Notes: generated from the sequence alone by a model not told the origin. DNA of 64,000 bases from Planktothricoides raciborskii GIHE-MW2 (GCF_040564635.1 NZ_CP159837.1:4513001-4577000), one strand, 5' to 3'; counted from the first letter of the stretch, positions 15,311-26,204 are shown. Made by a program: numbers and translations.

Positions 15311-17332
15311 ATGACAATTGAAGAGATTATTTACCTGATTGAGGCAAAAAGCGAAAAAGAGTTAAGACCCGTAGAAAAATTAATCCTTGAGCAAGCGTGG
15401 GAAGGGAAGACTTTTACGGATATTGCCACCCTGTCGGACTATGGTGAGCATTATCTGAGAAAAACTGCTTCCTCGTTGTGGAAGTCACTTTCGGAAATTT
15501 TTGGCGAGTCACTCACCAAGGGTAATTTTCGCGGCATCCTGGAAACCCGCGCCCTATGCTCCAATGAACAACTATTAATGGAGACTTTTTACGCCAATAA
15601 ATCTTCTGAACAGTCACCGCCATTTCCAGGGAGTCCACTGCCCTTGTGGTCTAAGTTTTATATTCATCGCCCAGCAATTGAAGAACTAGCTTATGCAGAA
15701 TTGATAAAATTAGGCAGCGTCATTCGCATCAAAGCCCCAAGAAAAATGGGAAAAAATTCTTTGCTGTTGCGAATTATGAATCGGGGGAATAGCTTAGGCT
15801 ATCGGGGGGCTTTTTTAGATTTTCAGCAAGCGGAAAGTGGGACTTTTGAAAATCTGGATAAATTTTTACGTTGGTTTTGTGCCACCGTGACGCTACAAGC
15901 GGGTCTGACCCCAAAATTAGACGCCTACTGGGATGAAACTATTGGCAGTAAGGTTAGTGCGACTTTATATTTCCAAGCATATCTTTTACCAGCGGTGAGT
16001 AGCCCGTTTATTTTAGGGCTAAATGAAGTGAATATTTTATTTCAATACCCGGCGATCGCCTGCGATTTTTTTCCCATGCTGAGAAGCTGGCATGAAGAGG
16101 CGAAATATGTAGAAATTTGGCAACGACTCCGGATGATTGTGGTTTATTCTACAGAAATTTATATCCCCTTAAACCTGAATCAATCTCCGTTTAATATTGG
16201 TTTACCGATTAAACTAACTGAATTCAACCTAGAACAAGGGAAAGATTTAGCCAAAGCGTATAATTTACCTCTGAAGGCAGCCGATTTGCAAAAGCTAATC
16301 GATCTGTTAGGGGGACATCCTTATTTAATGCAGTTGGCTTTCCATCACTTGAGCCAAGAAGATAAAGCATCAACGGGTAAAACCAACCTTGACGATCCAA
16401 AACATTTAAGTAAAGCTTTAAAACATATTTTAGAAACGGCTACAAATCAAGCCGGTATTTATCGAGATTATTTGCGAAGTCTCTGGGCAAATATCCATGA
16501 TCATCCGCCTCTTTTTGCCGCATTTAAACAAGTGCTAGAAAGCAATGAAGCGGTAGAATTACCGGATATTATTGCTTACAAGTTGGAAAGCTTGGGACTG
16601 ATTAAGATGTCAGGAAAACTTTGTAGTGTCAGCTTGCCATTGTATCGCCTATATTTTTCCGATCAACTCTCCCTTGAACAAAATGCCAAAGTGAGTTTAG
16701 TCACGAATAATCAATGGAACTTGATCGAACAGTTAGCGAAATATAAGCAAGCGGTAGATCAATTTATCTATCGAGATAACCTAACAGGTTTCACTAATGG
16801 CAAACATTTCAAAAAGCAGATGGAGCAAAAATGGCTGGAGTGGAAAGATCAGCCGGTTTCCCTGATGATTTGTCAGATTGACTTTTTGCATTTATATAAT
16901 CAATTTCATGGTAATGAAGCCACGGATGACTGTTTACAGAAGGTCGCTGGAGTAATTGGTAACTGTGTCGAGCAGCCATTAGAGTTTATCGGGCGTTTGG
17001 GTGAGGCTAAGTTTGCTATATTTTTACCGGGGAAGACCCAAGGGCAAGCGGAAAAAATTGGTCGGCAGATTTGTGAACAAGTCAAAGGGTTGGCGATCGC
17101 CCATAATAATTCTAGTATTGATGGTCTTCCAGAAACGATCACCGTGAGCATTGGCGGATCCAGCCGGGAGGCTAGGCAACCTGAAGTCACCTTAGAAATT
17201 ATGCTCAATGAGGCAGAAACATACTTGCAGCAAGCACAAAAATGGGGAGGAAATCGCATGGTCAACAGTGTTTCTTTATTAGAAAATTTTTCTACGCCTT
17301 CGGGTTCTTCGGAAACTTCCGTGACTCCATAA
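15311..17332 (+). CDS. HTH/AAA-like ATPase with degenerate C-terminal GGDEF domain, first paralogue
   Basis: The 673-residue protein has three parts. Residues 1-85 (MTIEEIIYLIEAKSEKELRP onward) form a winged-helix-like domain of the kind found N-terminal to STAND/AAA proteins and vWA-MoxR-associated (VMAP) conflict proteins. About 110-450 is an AAA_35-type ATPase-like module with Walker A PRKMGKNSLL, in which the usual Thr/Ser-Ser after Lys is Asn-Ser. About 490-655 is a diguanylate-cyclase fold (NLTGFTNGKHFKKQ, then QIDFLHLYNQFHG) whose GGDEF motif has become GEAKF. It should therefore not make cyclic di-GMP; it may bind it or act as a dimer switch. The next gene is a close paralogue, and spacing suggests one transcription unit. 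Confidence 0.75.
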   Translation: MTIEEIIYLIEAKSEKELRPVEKLILEQAWEGKTFTDIATLSDYGEHYLRKTASSLWKSLSEIFGESLTKGNFRGILETRALCSNEQLLMETFYANKSSEQSPPFPGSPLPLWSKFYIHRPAIEELAYAELIKLGSVIRIKAPRKMGKNSLLLRIMNRGNSLGYRGAFLDFQQAESGTFENLDKFLRWFCATVTLQAGLTPKLDAYWDETIGSKVSATLYFQAYLLPAVSSPFILGLNEVNILFQYPAIACDFFPMLRSWHEEAKYVEIWQRLRMIVVYSTEIYIPLNLNQSPFNIGLPIKLTEFNLEQGKDLAKAYNLPLKAADLQKLIDLLGGHPYLMQLAFHHLSQEDKASTGKTNLDDPKHLSKALKHILETATNQAGIYRDYLRSLWANIHDHPPLFAAFKQVLESNEAVELPDIIAYKLESLGLIKMSGKLCSVSLPLYRLYFSDQLSLEQNAKVSLVTNNQWNLIEQLAKYKQAVDQFIYRDNLTGFTNGKHFKKQMEQKWLEWKDQPVSLMICQIDFLHLYNQFHGNEATDDCLQKVAGVIGNCVEQPLEFIGRLGEAKFAIFLPGKTQGQAEKIGRQICEQVKGLAIAHNNSSIDGLPETITVSIGGSSREARQPEVTLEIMLNEAETYLQQAQKWGGNRMVNSVSLLENFSTPSGSSETSVTP

Positions 17333-17434
17333 GATTTAATCAGAACCGCGATCGCTTAGTATCCTATATTAACTATGATTTTCGTTTCTGTTCTACCACC
17401 TTTGATCTAACATAACTGATTCAAAAAATATTGT

Positions 17435-19540
17435 ATGAGCCTCGATCAACTCCTGATCTTAATTACTGTTGCCCAGCAAAAAAATTTGACTCCGGCACAA
17501 AACCTAGTGTTAGGAGGCTCCTGGCATGGGCAAACATATACTCATATCGCCCAACAATCTATCTATGAAGCGGATTACCTCAAAACAACAGCAGCGAGAT
17601 TATGGCAAATGATTTCTCAGTTGTTGAATGTACCGATTACTAAGTCAACTTTCCGTTCTGTGGTGGAAACTTATGTTTTGACCCCGGAACAACTCGCTTT
17701 AATCTCGATTTATAACCAAGATCAATCTCCTAGCTTTATTTTAAAAGAGACTAAAAATCCAGGTAATTTGGCGATCGCCAAATTTCCGTCTCCCTGGGAG
17801 AACCAGTCCGCCAATAGTCTGAATTCCTTAGAATATCCCAGTGGACCTGTTCCGGTAGAATCACCCTTTTATATCGAACGACCACCCATTGAAACAACCG
17901 CTTATCAAGAAATTACCAAACCGGGCAGTATTCTGCGGATTAAATCTCCCAAACAAATGGGTAAATCTTCCCTGCTGTTAAAAATTTTTGAGCAAGCAAA
18001 CCTTTTAGACTATCACACAGTAAATATAGACTTTTGTCAAGGAGACGAATCGATTATTTCTAATTTAGATAAATTGTTACGCTGGTTTTGCAGCCTGCTC
18101 GGTCAAAAGTTAAACATCCCCGCCAATTTAGAAGAATGCTGGGCAAGCACAATGGGCAGTAAGGTGAACTGTACCTTATATTTTGAACGGCATCTCCTGC
18201 CAAAAATTAACCGTCCACTGGTTGTAGCTTTCAATGAGTTAAACCGACTGTTTAAATATCCTTACATTACTCAAGAACTTTTAACCATTGTGCGGTCATG
18301 GAGCGAAGAAGCCCAAAAATATGCTCCTTGGAATCATTTAAGATTTGTGTTACTTTACTCTCAAGAAATTTACCCAGAATATCCTCTATATACTTCTGCT
18401 TTAAATATCGGTTTACCCTTAACTTTAACGGACTTTACTCCAGAACAAGTTAATCAGTTAGCCCAACGTCATGGAGTTTGCTGGAATTCGGCACAAATCG
18501 AAAAACTCATGGCAATGGTTGGCGGACATCCTGCCCTGATCCGATTAGCATTTTATCACCTCGTCAATCCCCTAAAGTTTAATACAGAATCCATGAGTCT
18601 AGACCAGCTATTAGCGTCAATGGCGAATCCCTTCGGAATTTATCGAGATCATTTGCATGATTTGCGGCAACATTTTCAAGAAAATGAGGAATTAAACCGC
18701 GCATTTCAAGGATTGTTAACCGAGGAAAATCCCATCAGCTTACTTCCTGAATTAGCCGATCAATTAGAAAGTCTTGGGGTGGTGAAAATCGATCAAAATT
18801 GTCAAGTCACTGTTCGGTGTGAATTATACCGTTTATATTTTAGTAATGCCCATAATATAGGGGAAAATTCCTGCGGTAAAATTACGGATACAGAAGGAAA
18901 AGTCTCTAGCGGGGAACGCTTGCAACAAATCGAGCAGGAATATCAAGGATTCCAGCAGCAGATTTGTCATCGAGATCCGTTAACCAATCTGGTCAATCAA
19001 CTGGGATTTTATCAGTATATTAGCAGGTATTGGCAAGAGTTTATTGACAATCAATTACAACTTTCAGTGATTGTAGGTAGTCTGGACTATTTTCACCTCT
19101 ATTATCAGAACTTTTATTATGATAAATATGGCAAAAATATCGGCGATGCTTATTTAAAAAAAATTGCTGATTTGCTGCGTCAGATAGTTGATTATCCGGG
19201 GAAGATTATGGCTCGATTTGAACCGGGAGAATTTGTCATATTTTTACCCAGTGTTTCCGCCGCTGACGCCCTAGAATTGGCGGAAGAAATTAGAAAACGG
19301 GTGAAAGCTTTGGGGTTAGTGCACGATCATCTGCTGATGGGAGGACTGCCCGATACGATCACCATGAGTTTAGGGGTGGCGAGTATTCAGGCGAAGGCTC
19401 AAAATTATCCAGATTACCTGATTAGAACCGCGAATTTGGCTTTGGAACAATCAAAGAAACAAGGGAGCGATCGCACCTCTTTTGAACCAGCTTTTGAACC
19501 AGCTTTTGAACCAGCTTTTGAATCTATTGAGTTTTCTTAG
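17435..19540 (+). CDS. HTH/AAA-like ATPase with degenerate GGDEF domain, second paralogue
   Basis: The 701-residue product repeats the architecture of its upstream neighbour: N-terminal HTH-like region (MSLDQLLILITVAQQKNLTP), AAA_35-like module with an intact Walker A ([14 protein letters not shown]), and a C-terminal diguanylate-cyclase-like domain in which GGDEF reads EPGEF. The active-site loop is therefore changed in both paralogues, but in different ways. The C terminus ends in a short tandem FEPA repeat encoded by 12-base units at about 19480-19522. The AAA modules align throughout, including the GGHPALIRLAFYHL block, so a tandem duplication with later divergence is likely. Function is unknown; a signal-transducing or conflict role is inferred from domains. 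Confidence 0.75.
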   Translation: MSLDQLLILITVAQQKNLTPAQNLVLGGSWHGQTYTHIAQQSIYEADYLKTTAARLWQMISQLLNVPITKSTFRSVVETYVLTPEQLALISIYNQDQSPSFILKETKNPGNLAIAKFPSPWENQSANSLNSLEYPSGPVPVESPFYIERPPIETTAYQEITKPGSILRIKSPKQMGKSSLLLKIFEQANLLDYHTVNIDFCQGDESIISNLDKLLRWFCSLLGQKLNIPANLEECWASTMGSKVNCTLYFERHLLPKINRPLVVAFNELNRLFKYPYITQELLTIVRSWSEEAQKYAPWNHLRFVLLYSQEIYPEYPLYTSALNIGLPLTLTDFTPEQVNQLAQRHGVCWNSAQIEKLMAMVGGHPALIRLAFYHLVNPLKFNTESMSLDQLLASMANPFGIYRDHLHDLRQHFQENEELNRAFQGLLTEENPISLLPELADQLESLGVVKIDQNCQVTVRCELYRLYFSNAHNIGENSCGKITDTEGKVSSGERLQQIEQEYQGFQQQICHRDPLTNLVNQLGFYQYISRYWQEFIDNQLQLSVIVGSLDYFHLYYQNFYYDKYGKNIGDAYLKKIADLLRQIVDYPGKIMARFEPGEFVIFLPSVSAADALELAEEIRKRVKALGLVHDHLLMGGLPDTITMSLGVASIQAKAQNYPDYLIRTANLALEQSKKQGSDRTSFEPAFEPAFEPAFESIEFS

Positions 19541-19558
19541 TTTCTGACTACGCCGATT

Positions 19559-22303
19559 ATGCAAAATATTATCCGTGATGATTTATATCAAGTTGGGGGG
19601 AGTCTGAGATCTGATGCTTCTACTTATGTGAGGCGCTCGGCAGATGCTCAACTGTATAATGCCTTAAAAAAAGGTGAATTTTGTTATGTTTTCAACTCCC
19701 GTCAAATGGGGAAATCCTCACTGCTGGTGCAAACCCGACATCGGCTGCTGCAAGAGGGATTTCAATGTGCCACGGTGGATTTAACTCGCATTATCACGGA
19801 AAATATTACCTCAGAACAATGGTATAAAGGCTTAATTTTTGATTTGTGGCGAGGATTTAATTTATTTGATAAATTCGATCTAAAGTCGTGGTTTATTTCG
19901 GTAGATGGCTTGTCAAATGTCCAAAAACTTAGTCAGTTTTTGGAAGAAATTTTAATGAATCAATTTGCCAAGCAACCCCTGGTAATTTTTTTTGATGAGA
20001 TAGATAGTTTAATCAATTTTGATTTTTTAACCAATGATTTTTTTCCGTTGATTCGCTCTTGTTATAATCAGCGATCGCTGAATCGAGAATATGAACGTTT
20101 GACCTTTGCTTTTTTTGGGGTGACGACTCCAGGAGATTTAATTAGAGATCCCCAGAAAACTCCATTTAATATTGGTCAACCCATCGACCTTCACGGCATT
20201 AACCTGGATGATGCTAAACCCTTAGCCCAAGGATTAGTCGGCATTGTTCCCCAACCCGAAACGGTGATTAAAGAAATTTTTGATTGGACGGGAGGACAAC
20301 CTTTTTTAACTCAAAAACTATGTCAATTAGTGGTGCATCATATCAAGTATTATCGGGAAATAAATCCTGGGAATGGGGATAATTGGGAAAAATGGATTTC
20401 CCATTTGGTGCGATCGCAGATTATAGAGAACTGGGAGTCCCAAGATGAGCCGGAACATTTAAGAACCATTAAAAATAGAATTTTAAACAATGAAAATCGG
20501 GCAGCCAGACTTTTGGGTATTTATGAGCAAATTTTGCAGAAAAAACAGATTAAATTTAATGATAGTCGCGATTATATTGAATTAGAACTAAGTGGATTAG
20601 TTTATAAAAAAAATGGATATTTAACCATTAAAAATCGAATTTATGAGCAAATTTTTAATCCAGCTTGGGTCACGGAACAACTGGATAAAATTCGGCCATA
20701 TTCCTCTGCATTGCGGGCTTGGCTCAAGTCCGGTCAACAAGATGAATCTTGTTTGTTACAAGGTCAAGTATTACAAGATGCTCTTGCCTGGGCATTGGGC
20801 AGAAGTTTGAGCGATTTAGATTATAAATTTTTAGGAGCTAGTCAAGATTTAAGTAAACGATCCGCCCAAAATGCCTTAGAAGTGGTCGAACTAGCCAGCC
20901 AGATGTTGTCTCAAGCTCGGTATCAGGTAAAACAAGAAAGTTTTCAACCCAAAAAACGTAGAATCACTCATCTGGCGATCGCCTTTACTTCTGCGTTGGC
21001 CGTGATTTGTTTGCGTTGGACGGGACTGTTTCAACCTGTAGAATGGAGTCTTTACGATCAATTTTTTAGAATCCGTCCTTTAGAACCTATCGACCCTAGA
21101 ATTGTCATTGTCACTATTGATGACGCTGATTTAACCAAAGTTCAAAAATGGCCATTTCGCGATGAAATATTAGTTCGGGCTATTGAAAATATAAAAAAAC
21201 AAAATCCCGCAGTAATTGGTTTAGATTTATATCGAGACTTACCCGTTGAACCGGGTTATCAAAAATTAGTCAAACTTTTTAAATCCACCCCAAATTTAAT
21301 TGGGGTGCAAAAAGTTGTGGGACGGCAGGTTCTTCCCCCGGAAATTTTGCAAGATTTGGGACAAGTGGCTATGGCTGATATGGTGTTAGATCCTGATGGA
21401 AAAGTCCGTCGAGGATTGTTGTCTGTAAGAATCTCAGAAGGAGAGAATCAAATCGCTTTGAGTCTAGGAAGCCAACTGGCAACTGAGTATTTGGCCAGGA
21501 AGGGAGTGATGCTGCAAAGAATTGGTGAAAATAAACTTCAGCTAGGGAAAGCAACGATTGTGCCATTTCGACCTTATGATGGCAGTTATATCCGATCGCA
21601 TAGTGGCGGCTATCAAATTTTGCTGAATTTTCGTAGCCCACAGAATAATTTTCACTCGATCTCTTTTGCCGATGTCCTGGATAATACAATTGCACCGGAT
21701 TGGCATCCACCAGATTCAAAGAAACTGCCTCTGGAAGATTGTATTATTTTAATTGGTGCGATCGCTGAAAGTTTAAAAGATGTGCATCACACTCCCTACA
21801 CGACCAGTTGGACAGAAAGTTTGAATTTGACTCCAGGGGTGGTAATTCATGCTAATGTCACCAGTCAACTTATTAGCGCCGCCCTCGATGGACGACCGAT
21901 GATGAAAGTTTGGAGTGAAGGTCAAGAATGGATGTGGATTTTGATTTGGTCAGTCATTGGGGCTGGATTTAGTTGTCTGATTAAATTAGAAAAATTTACT
22001 TTTTTTTCAACGGTAATCGCAGTGTTATTATTGGTATTATTTTGTTATCAGGCATTCATTCGTGGCTGGTGGGTGCCTTTATTTCCCCCGATATTGGCAA
22101 TGATTACCAGCGCGATCGCCACCACAATCTTGTGCCATCAACAGTTAGAAAAACTGCAATTACGACGGATTTTAGAATTGCTCATATGCCAACAGTTAAA
22201 TCATCCCACGGCGGTCAAAATTGCCATTCAATACCTTAAAGAATCTGAAAGTAGTCAAAATCAGGAATTGTTAGATAAATGGTTAAAAGAACTGCGTGAA
22301 TAG
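19559..22303 (+). CDS. AAA-like domain and CHASE2 sensor membrane protein
   Basis: The 914-residue protein starts with an AAA_35-like ATPase domain (about 5-370; [19 protein letters not shown], Walker [11 protein letters not shown], Walker B-like [11 protein letters not shown]). A linker follows, then a membrane segment near 470-485, a CHASE2 extracytoplasmic sensor domain (about 488-780; [20 protein letters not shown], then [16 protein letters not shown]) and further hydrophobic segments between about 790 and 860. No kinase, cyclase or phosphatase output domain follows, so the AAA module itself is probably the effector end. It is 18 bases after the second HTH/AAA/GGDEF-like gene and likely belongs to the same operon. 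The sensed ligand is unknown. Confidence 0.8.
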   Translation: MQNIIRDDLYQVGGSLRSDASTYVRRSADAQLYNALKKGEFCYVFNSRQMGKSSLLVQTRHRLLQEGFQCATVDLTRIITENITSEQWYKGLIFDLWRGFNLFDKFDLKSWFISVDGLSNVQKLSQFLEEILMNQFAKQPLVIFFDEIDSLINFDFLTNDFFPLIRSCYNQRSLNREYERLTFAFFGVTTPGDLIRDPQKTPFNIGQPIDLHGINLDDAKPLAQGLVGIVPQPETVIKEIFDWTGGQPFLTQKLCQLVVHHIKYYREINPGNGDNWEKWISHLVRSQIIENWESQDEPEHLRTIKNRILNNENRAARLLGIYEQILQKKQIKFNDSRDYIELELSGLVYKKNGYLTIKNRIYEQIFNPAWVTEQLDKIRPYSSALRAWLKSGQQDESCLLQGQVLQDALAWALGRSLSDLDYKFLGASQDLSKRSAQNALEVVELASQMLSQARYQVKQESFQPKKRRITHLAIAFTSALAVICLRWTGLFQPVEWSLYDQFFRIRPLEPIDPRIVIVTIDDADLTKVQKWPFRDEILVRAIENIKKQNPAVIGLDLYRDLPVEPGYQKLVKLFKSTPNLIGVQKVVGRQVLPPEILQDLGQVAMADMVLDPDGKVRRGLLSVRISEGENQIALSLGSQLATEYLARKGVMLQRIGENKLQLGKATIVPFRPYDGSYIRSHSGGYQILLNFRSPQNNFHSISFADVLDNTIAPDWHPPDSKKLPLEDCIILIGAIAESLKDVHHTPYTTSWTESLNLTPGVVIHANVTSQLISAALDGRPMMKVWSEGQEWMWILIWSVIGAGFSCLIKLEKFTFFSTVIAVLLLVLFCYQAFIRGWWVPLFPPILAMITSAIATTILCHQQLEKLQLRRILELLICQQLNHPTAVKIAIQYLKESESSQNQELLDKWLKELRE

Positions 22304-22306
22304 TCA

Positions 22307-24067
22307 TTACCGATCATCTTTAGCTAAGAATTTTTGTAATACCTGGATTAAAGTTTGTTCTAAATTAGTAGAAATTTGCAGGGGAATACTGCCAGACCGG
22401 ACGTGCAAATCTCTCTGAGGAAACGGAATTTCAATCTCATGTTGAAGCAGTAAATGCTGAATTTTAAAATTTAAATCGCTTTTAATCGTAAATAATTCGC
22501 TAGGTTGGTCAATCCAGACCAGTAATTCAAAATTTAAAGAATTGTCTCCAAACCCTAAAAACATTACTTTGGGTGGCGGAACTAGCAAGACGAGAGGGTG
22601 ACTTTTTGCCGCTTCTAAAAGAGTTGATTCGACGACTTGAACATCAGAACTATAGGCGACTCCGATGGGAATATGCAGACGAGAAACGGGGTTGCTATGA
22701 CTCCAGTTAATCACTTCATTTTCCAGAAACCGAGCATTGGGTAAAATAATGGAAATCCGATCTAAAGTACGGATGGTGGTACTGCGAGCACCGATATATT
22801 CAACAATCCCAGTGTAACGGCCAACTTCTACAAAGTCACCGACTTGAATGGGTCTTTCAAATAGTAAAATTAATCCGCTGGCAAAGTTTTTGGCGATATC
22901 TTGGAAACCTAGACCGATAACAATACCTAGGGCACTGGCAAGAATGGTTAAAGAACTTAAGTCTAAACCCCAGATTTGCAGCACAACCACGGTGCCAAGG
23001 GCGATCGCGCTGTAGCGAAAAATGACGGCAATTACTTCTTGTGTACCTCGGTTCATGCCCGTAATTTGTAATATCCGAGATTTAAATAAATCTGTGGCTT
23101 TCCAAGAAAGATTTACCAATCCAAATAATAAAAAACCTAAGAGCAAAATATCCGGGATAGAATACGCTTGTTGACCGAGGGTAAGAATTGGTGAAGTAAA
23201 AGTAGTAATTAGAGCATTGACAATCAGATAACTCCATTGTCGAGTCACCGGGAATAAATTGCTAATCCCCAACGCGGCGAAAAGCCAAATCACGACGCGA
23301 GCAGTGCCAATAGTCAGATTACGGAGTAAATCTAAAGAGTTAATCAGGTTCCGTTGTTCGCTGTCTTCCGTGAGATTTGGTAGTGAAATTTTTTGCCAAA
23401 ACTGCCGTAGTAATTTATCTGATAAAGAGTGTAAGCTAATGGCGGCAAACACAATTGCCGCCGAATAAATTAATCCTTTAACAATAAAATCAAACTGGCG
23501 TTGTTGTTTCCCGGTAGTTAAAGACTGCTGAATTTTGTCAGCCCATTCCTGAGCTCTTTCTTGGGGAGTCCTGGGCGCCGCATCACCGGAAGTCACAGTC
23601 AACAACTGCTGGTTATTGAGCGAAATAATCGTCAACTGATTATTAGATTGATTCACTTTCACTTGTACCGGATTCTCAGAAGCCACAGCTTCTTCTAATT
23701 TCTCTGAAATTAACTGCGCCCGAAGCTCTGCTGAATGTTCTGCTGTATCCGTGACAAAAAACAGTTCTTGACCATCTAAAGTTACTGGGGCTTTAGCTTT
23801 TTTTAGATATAACTCAATCCAATTATTGAAAACACTGGCGATATATTGCCGATCTGAAAGTTGCCCCTCGACGAAGGGCAAGCTAGGTGCGGTTCCCACT
23901 CTGGAGGAAACTAACAATGCATCCGAAATCCTGGGTAGATTAAGGGTCATCCCTTTGGGCGAAATCCATAATACCAGCACCATTCCCAAAACACCACAAA
24001 TTATCCAGCGGAGAAGTCGATCAACTGTGGTCAGCTTAGTCAGACTTCGGTTACGGTAATTGCTCAC
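22307..24067 (-). CDS. Mechanosensitive ion channel, MscS family
   Basis: The 586-residue protein has a membrane segment near residues 20-40, a periplasmic region of about 150 residues, then five or so membrane segments (about 190-420). The conserved MscS pore and beta domain follows: LGIVIGLGFQDIAKNFASGL, ERPIQVGDFVEVG, and RSTTIRTLDRISIILPNARF. The family opens under membrane tension to release solutes on osmotic downshift. The large N-terminal extension places it with the bigger MscS-like proteins rather than the minimal 286-residue MscS. It converges with the CHASE2 gene, with only three bases between their stops. Confidence 0.9.
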   Translation of the reverse strand: MSNYRNRSLTKLTTVDRLLRWIICGVLGMVLVLWISPKGMTLNLPRISDALLVSSRVGTAPSLPFVEGQLSDRQYIASVFNNWIELYLKKAKAPVTLDGQELFFVTDTAEHSAELRAQLISEKLEEAVASENPVQVKVNQSNNQLTIISLNNQQLLTVTSGDAAPRTPQERAQEWADKIQQSLTTGKQQRQFDFIVKGLIYSAAIVFAAISLHSLSDKLLRQFWQKISLPNLTEDSEQRNLINSLDLLRNLTIGTARVVIWLFAALGISNLFPVTRQWSYLIVNALITTFTSPILTLGQQAYSIPDILLLGFLLFGLVNLSWKATDLFKSRILQITGMNRGTQEVIAVIFRYSAIALGTVVVLQIWGLDLSSLTILASALGIVIGLGFQDIAKNFASGLILLFERPIQVGDFVEVGRYTGIVEYIGARSTTIRTLDRISIILPNARFLENEVINWSHSNPVSRLHIPIGVAYSSDVQVVESTLLEAAKSHPLVLLVPPPKVMFLGFGDNSLNFELLVWIDQPSELFTIKSDLNFKIQHLLLQHEIEIPFPQRDLHVRSGSIPLQISTNLEQTLIQVLQKFLAKDDR

Positions 24068-24081
24068 GGAGTTAATCCTTA

Positions 24082-24126
24082 TATTTAGTCAATATTTAGT
24101 CAATAGTTAGTCAATATTTAGTCAAT
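24082..24126. repeat. Four tandem 11-base repeats
   Basis: The unit TATTTAGTCAA is repeated four times with one variant (TAGTTAGTCAA), directly upstream of the mechanosensitive channel start. It may affect the promoter region of that gene. Confidence 0.75.
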
Positions 24127-24147
24127 ACATTCACAACTCACTTTTCA

Positions 24148-24517
24148 CTACTCACTATACAAGCGGGAGCGATCCATGATGCGATCTACCCGATCGATAA
24201 TATTTCTCAGATAGCGGCGATCGGTTTGCCATAAGCTTTGCCGTTGATAGACCGAGTTTTCTGGAAACAGAGAACTCAGGGAAGTATTGACCGTTTGCTT
24301 CCTAGATACGGAGATGACTTGAGGAATGAAATTGTGTAGGATGATGTCCCAGCTTGGGGTTAACAACTCATCAATGGTTTCCCAAATTCCTTCGAGGCAA
24401 CAATTCCCCGAATCTGGCGATCGCACCTCTCTGTACCCATAAATCCTCAAACTCTGGAGAATAACTATCTCCTTGAATTACCGTTTCCAGTCCCTTGGCG
24501 ATTGTACCGTTGTACAT
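24148..24517 (-). pseudogene. Possible frameshifted small gene of unknown function
   Basis: Two overlapping leftward frames look like one interrupted gene. The first opens with ATG 24517 (MYNGTIAKGLETVIQGDSYS) and stops at 24371. The second covers 24148-24450 and ends IIDRVDRIMDRSRLYSE. Joining them with a one-base shift near 24390 would give a protein of about 115 residues. Neither part matches a family I know, and the internal start of the second frame is only a TTG. Confidence is low: it may equally be two chance frames in an eroded region. Confidence 0.3.
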
Positions 24518-24914
24518 AACGATTTTTTTACCAAATTGTCACCAATACGCCAAATAATGTCTGACCTTAGATTCAGATGCAACAGGCTATTTTCACTCAA
24601 AAATCAAAATGCTCCTATAATAACCACTCTATGCAGCCCGTTTCCGGCAAGACATCCGCCATAAGGCGTATTTTTTTACTTGAATCTTGAAGATTTTTTA
24701 AGCATTATTCCTTAACAAGGCTTAACATTACTTAATAAAATAATTAAATTTTTATTAAAAATTTAATTAAAAATATCATAAGCATAGCCCGTTTCCAGTA
24801 AAGGGCTATGCTTGGCACGGCGTTACCCAAAAAATCAAATCATAATCAAATCGTTTTTCCCGCCGCTAATCCCCATCTAAATCTTAAGGTTAAATTACCC
24901 TGATTAAATTACCC
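24518..24914. other. AT-rich intergenic region, no gene seen
   Basis: About 400 bases lie between leftward units. The stretch 24700-24780 is almost pure A/T, with inverted TTAATTAAA-like words. AGCCCGTTTCC occurs twice (about 24631 and 24786), the second copy within AAGCATAGCCCGTTTCCAGT. Nothing coding is supported. Confidence 0.5.
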
Positions 24915-26204
24915 TTAACGTTGGGCTAATTGCGGATGCTTTCCGGTTTGTCCGGTCATTAAACGCAAGGCAAAAATTTTAATCGGTGGTACATTTTGCA
25001 AAAACCATAAACCCAGTCGCCGCAGAGGCACCAGGGGAAACCATTTGTTAGAAAATATCCGATCCAAAAAGTCAGTAAATCCTAAAATTGTGAGGTTTTC
25101 CCATTTGCGCCAACGTTCGTAACGTTTCAGCACAGTTTCACTGCCAATATCTTCCCCTTTTTTATAGGCATTGATTAATACTTGAGCGATCGCCCCCACA
25201 TCGCGAATGCCCATATTCAAGCCTTGACCTCCCACGGGATGACAAGAATGGGCGGCATCACCAATTAAGGCTAATCGGTGTTTTACATAGCGATCGCTTT
25301 GCATCAATTGCACCTGAAACACAAACCGATTGCCTAATAATTCTAACTCTCCCATTTGGTCGCCATAGCGTTTTTTCAATTCCGCTAAAAATTGGCGATC
25401 GTCCAATTCTGCTAAAGCTTTCGCCTCCGCATGAGGGGCTGTCCAAACAACATTGCAACGATTTCCAGGCAACGGCAAAATCGCAAATGGCCCGCTATAT
25501 TGGAATTTTTCATAAGCAATATTATGATGAGATTTTTCGGGCTTAATTTTCGTGGTAATGCACGATTGCCAATACTTCCAGCCTTTAGTAGAAATTCCCG
25601 CTGCTTCCCGAATTGGGGATTTTTTGCCATCGGCAGCGACTAATAAACGAGTACGGAATTTGTGTAGAGGCGCGTCACTAAGATTGGCTGAATTATCTTC
25701 AGAAAGCGACCGTGTTTCTATCACCACCGCATCTCGTTGATAATCCACTTTCACCACTTCAGCGGGACAAATCCAAGACACATTAGGGCAATCATGTAGA
25801 AATGCCTGCAACTCCGTAATCATTGGCCCATGTTCTGCCACATATCCCAAGTGATCGCGATTTAAATCACTAGGATAAAATTGCACAATTCCCGGATGGT
25901 CAGCATCAGAAAGGCGAATTTGGTTAAACTGGTTGATTTTTGGCAAAATTCGCTCCCAAACGCCGATTTGCTCAAAAATTTGCCCGGTCAGCAGGGTCAA
26001 TGCATAGACTTGCTGACGGGAAGCGGCTACAGCTTGAGGCTGGGCTTCAATCAACGCCACTTTCAGCCCCGAATCTTTTAATGCTGCTGCCAGGGTTGCC
26101 CCACTAATTCCCCCCCCGACAATAGCAATATCATAGTCAAATCCAGGTTTGGGGCTGGTTGGTTCGGTCAATTCATATGTCACCGTTGGCTGATCCTGTT
26201 GCAT
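24915..26204 (-). CDS. FAD-dependent hydroxylase, UbiH/Coq6 family
   Basis: The 429-residue flavoprotein has the Rossmann FAD-binding motif DYDIAIVGGGISGATLAAAL at residues 22-41, the second motif VAADGKKSPIREAAG, and the flavin-contacting ALIGDAAHSCHPVGGQGLNMGIRD. This set defines the UbiH/UbiF/Coq6 aromatic-ring hydroxylases. In cyanobacteria, which make plastoquinone instead of ubiquinone, homologues such as Slr1300 are linked to quinone synthesis or oxidative-stress tolerance, but the precise reaction is unsettled. No membrane segment is obvious. The gene is single and runs leftward, with its upstream side facing the very long heptamer array, so its promoter must lie in the roughly 100 bases before the repeat. 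Confidence 0.85.
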   Translation of the reverse strand: MQQDQPTVTYELTEPTSPKPGFDYDIAIVGGGISGATLAAALKDSGLKVALIEAQPQAVAASRQQVYALTLLTGQIFEQIGVWERILPKINQFNQIRLSDADHPGIVQFYPSDLNRDHLGYVAEHGPMITELQAFLHDCPNVSWICPAEVVKVDYQRDAVVIETRSLSEDNSANLSDAPLHKFRTRLLVAADGKKSPIREAAGISTKGWKYWQSCITTKIKPEKSHHNIAYEKFQYSGPFAILPLPGNRCNVVWTAPHAEAKALAELDDRQFLAELKKRYGDQMGELELLGNRFVFQVQLMQSDRYVKHRLALIGDAAHSCHPVGGQGLNMGIRDVGAIAQVLINAYKKGEDIGSETVLKRYERWRKWENLTILGFTDFLDRIFSNKWFPLVPLRRLGLWFLQNVPPIKIFALRLMTGQTGKHPQLAQR

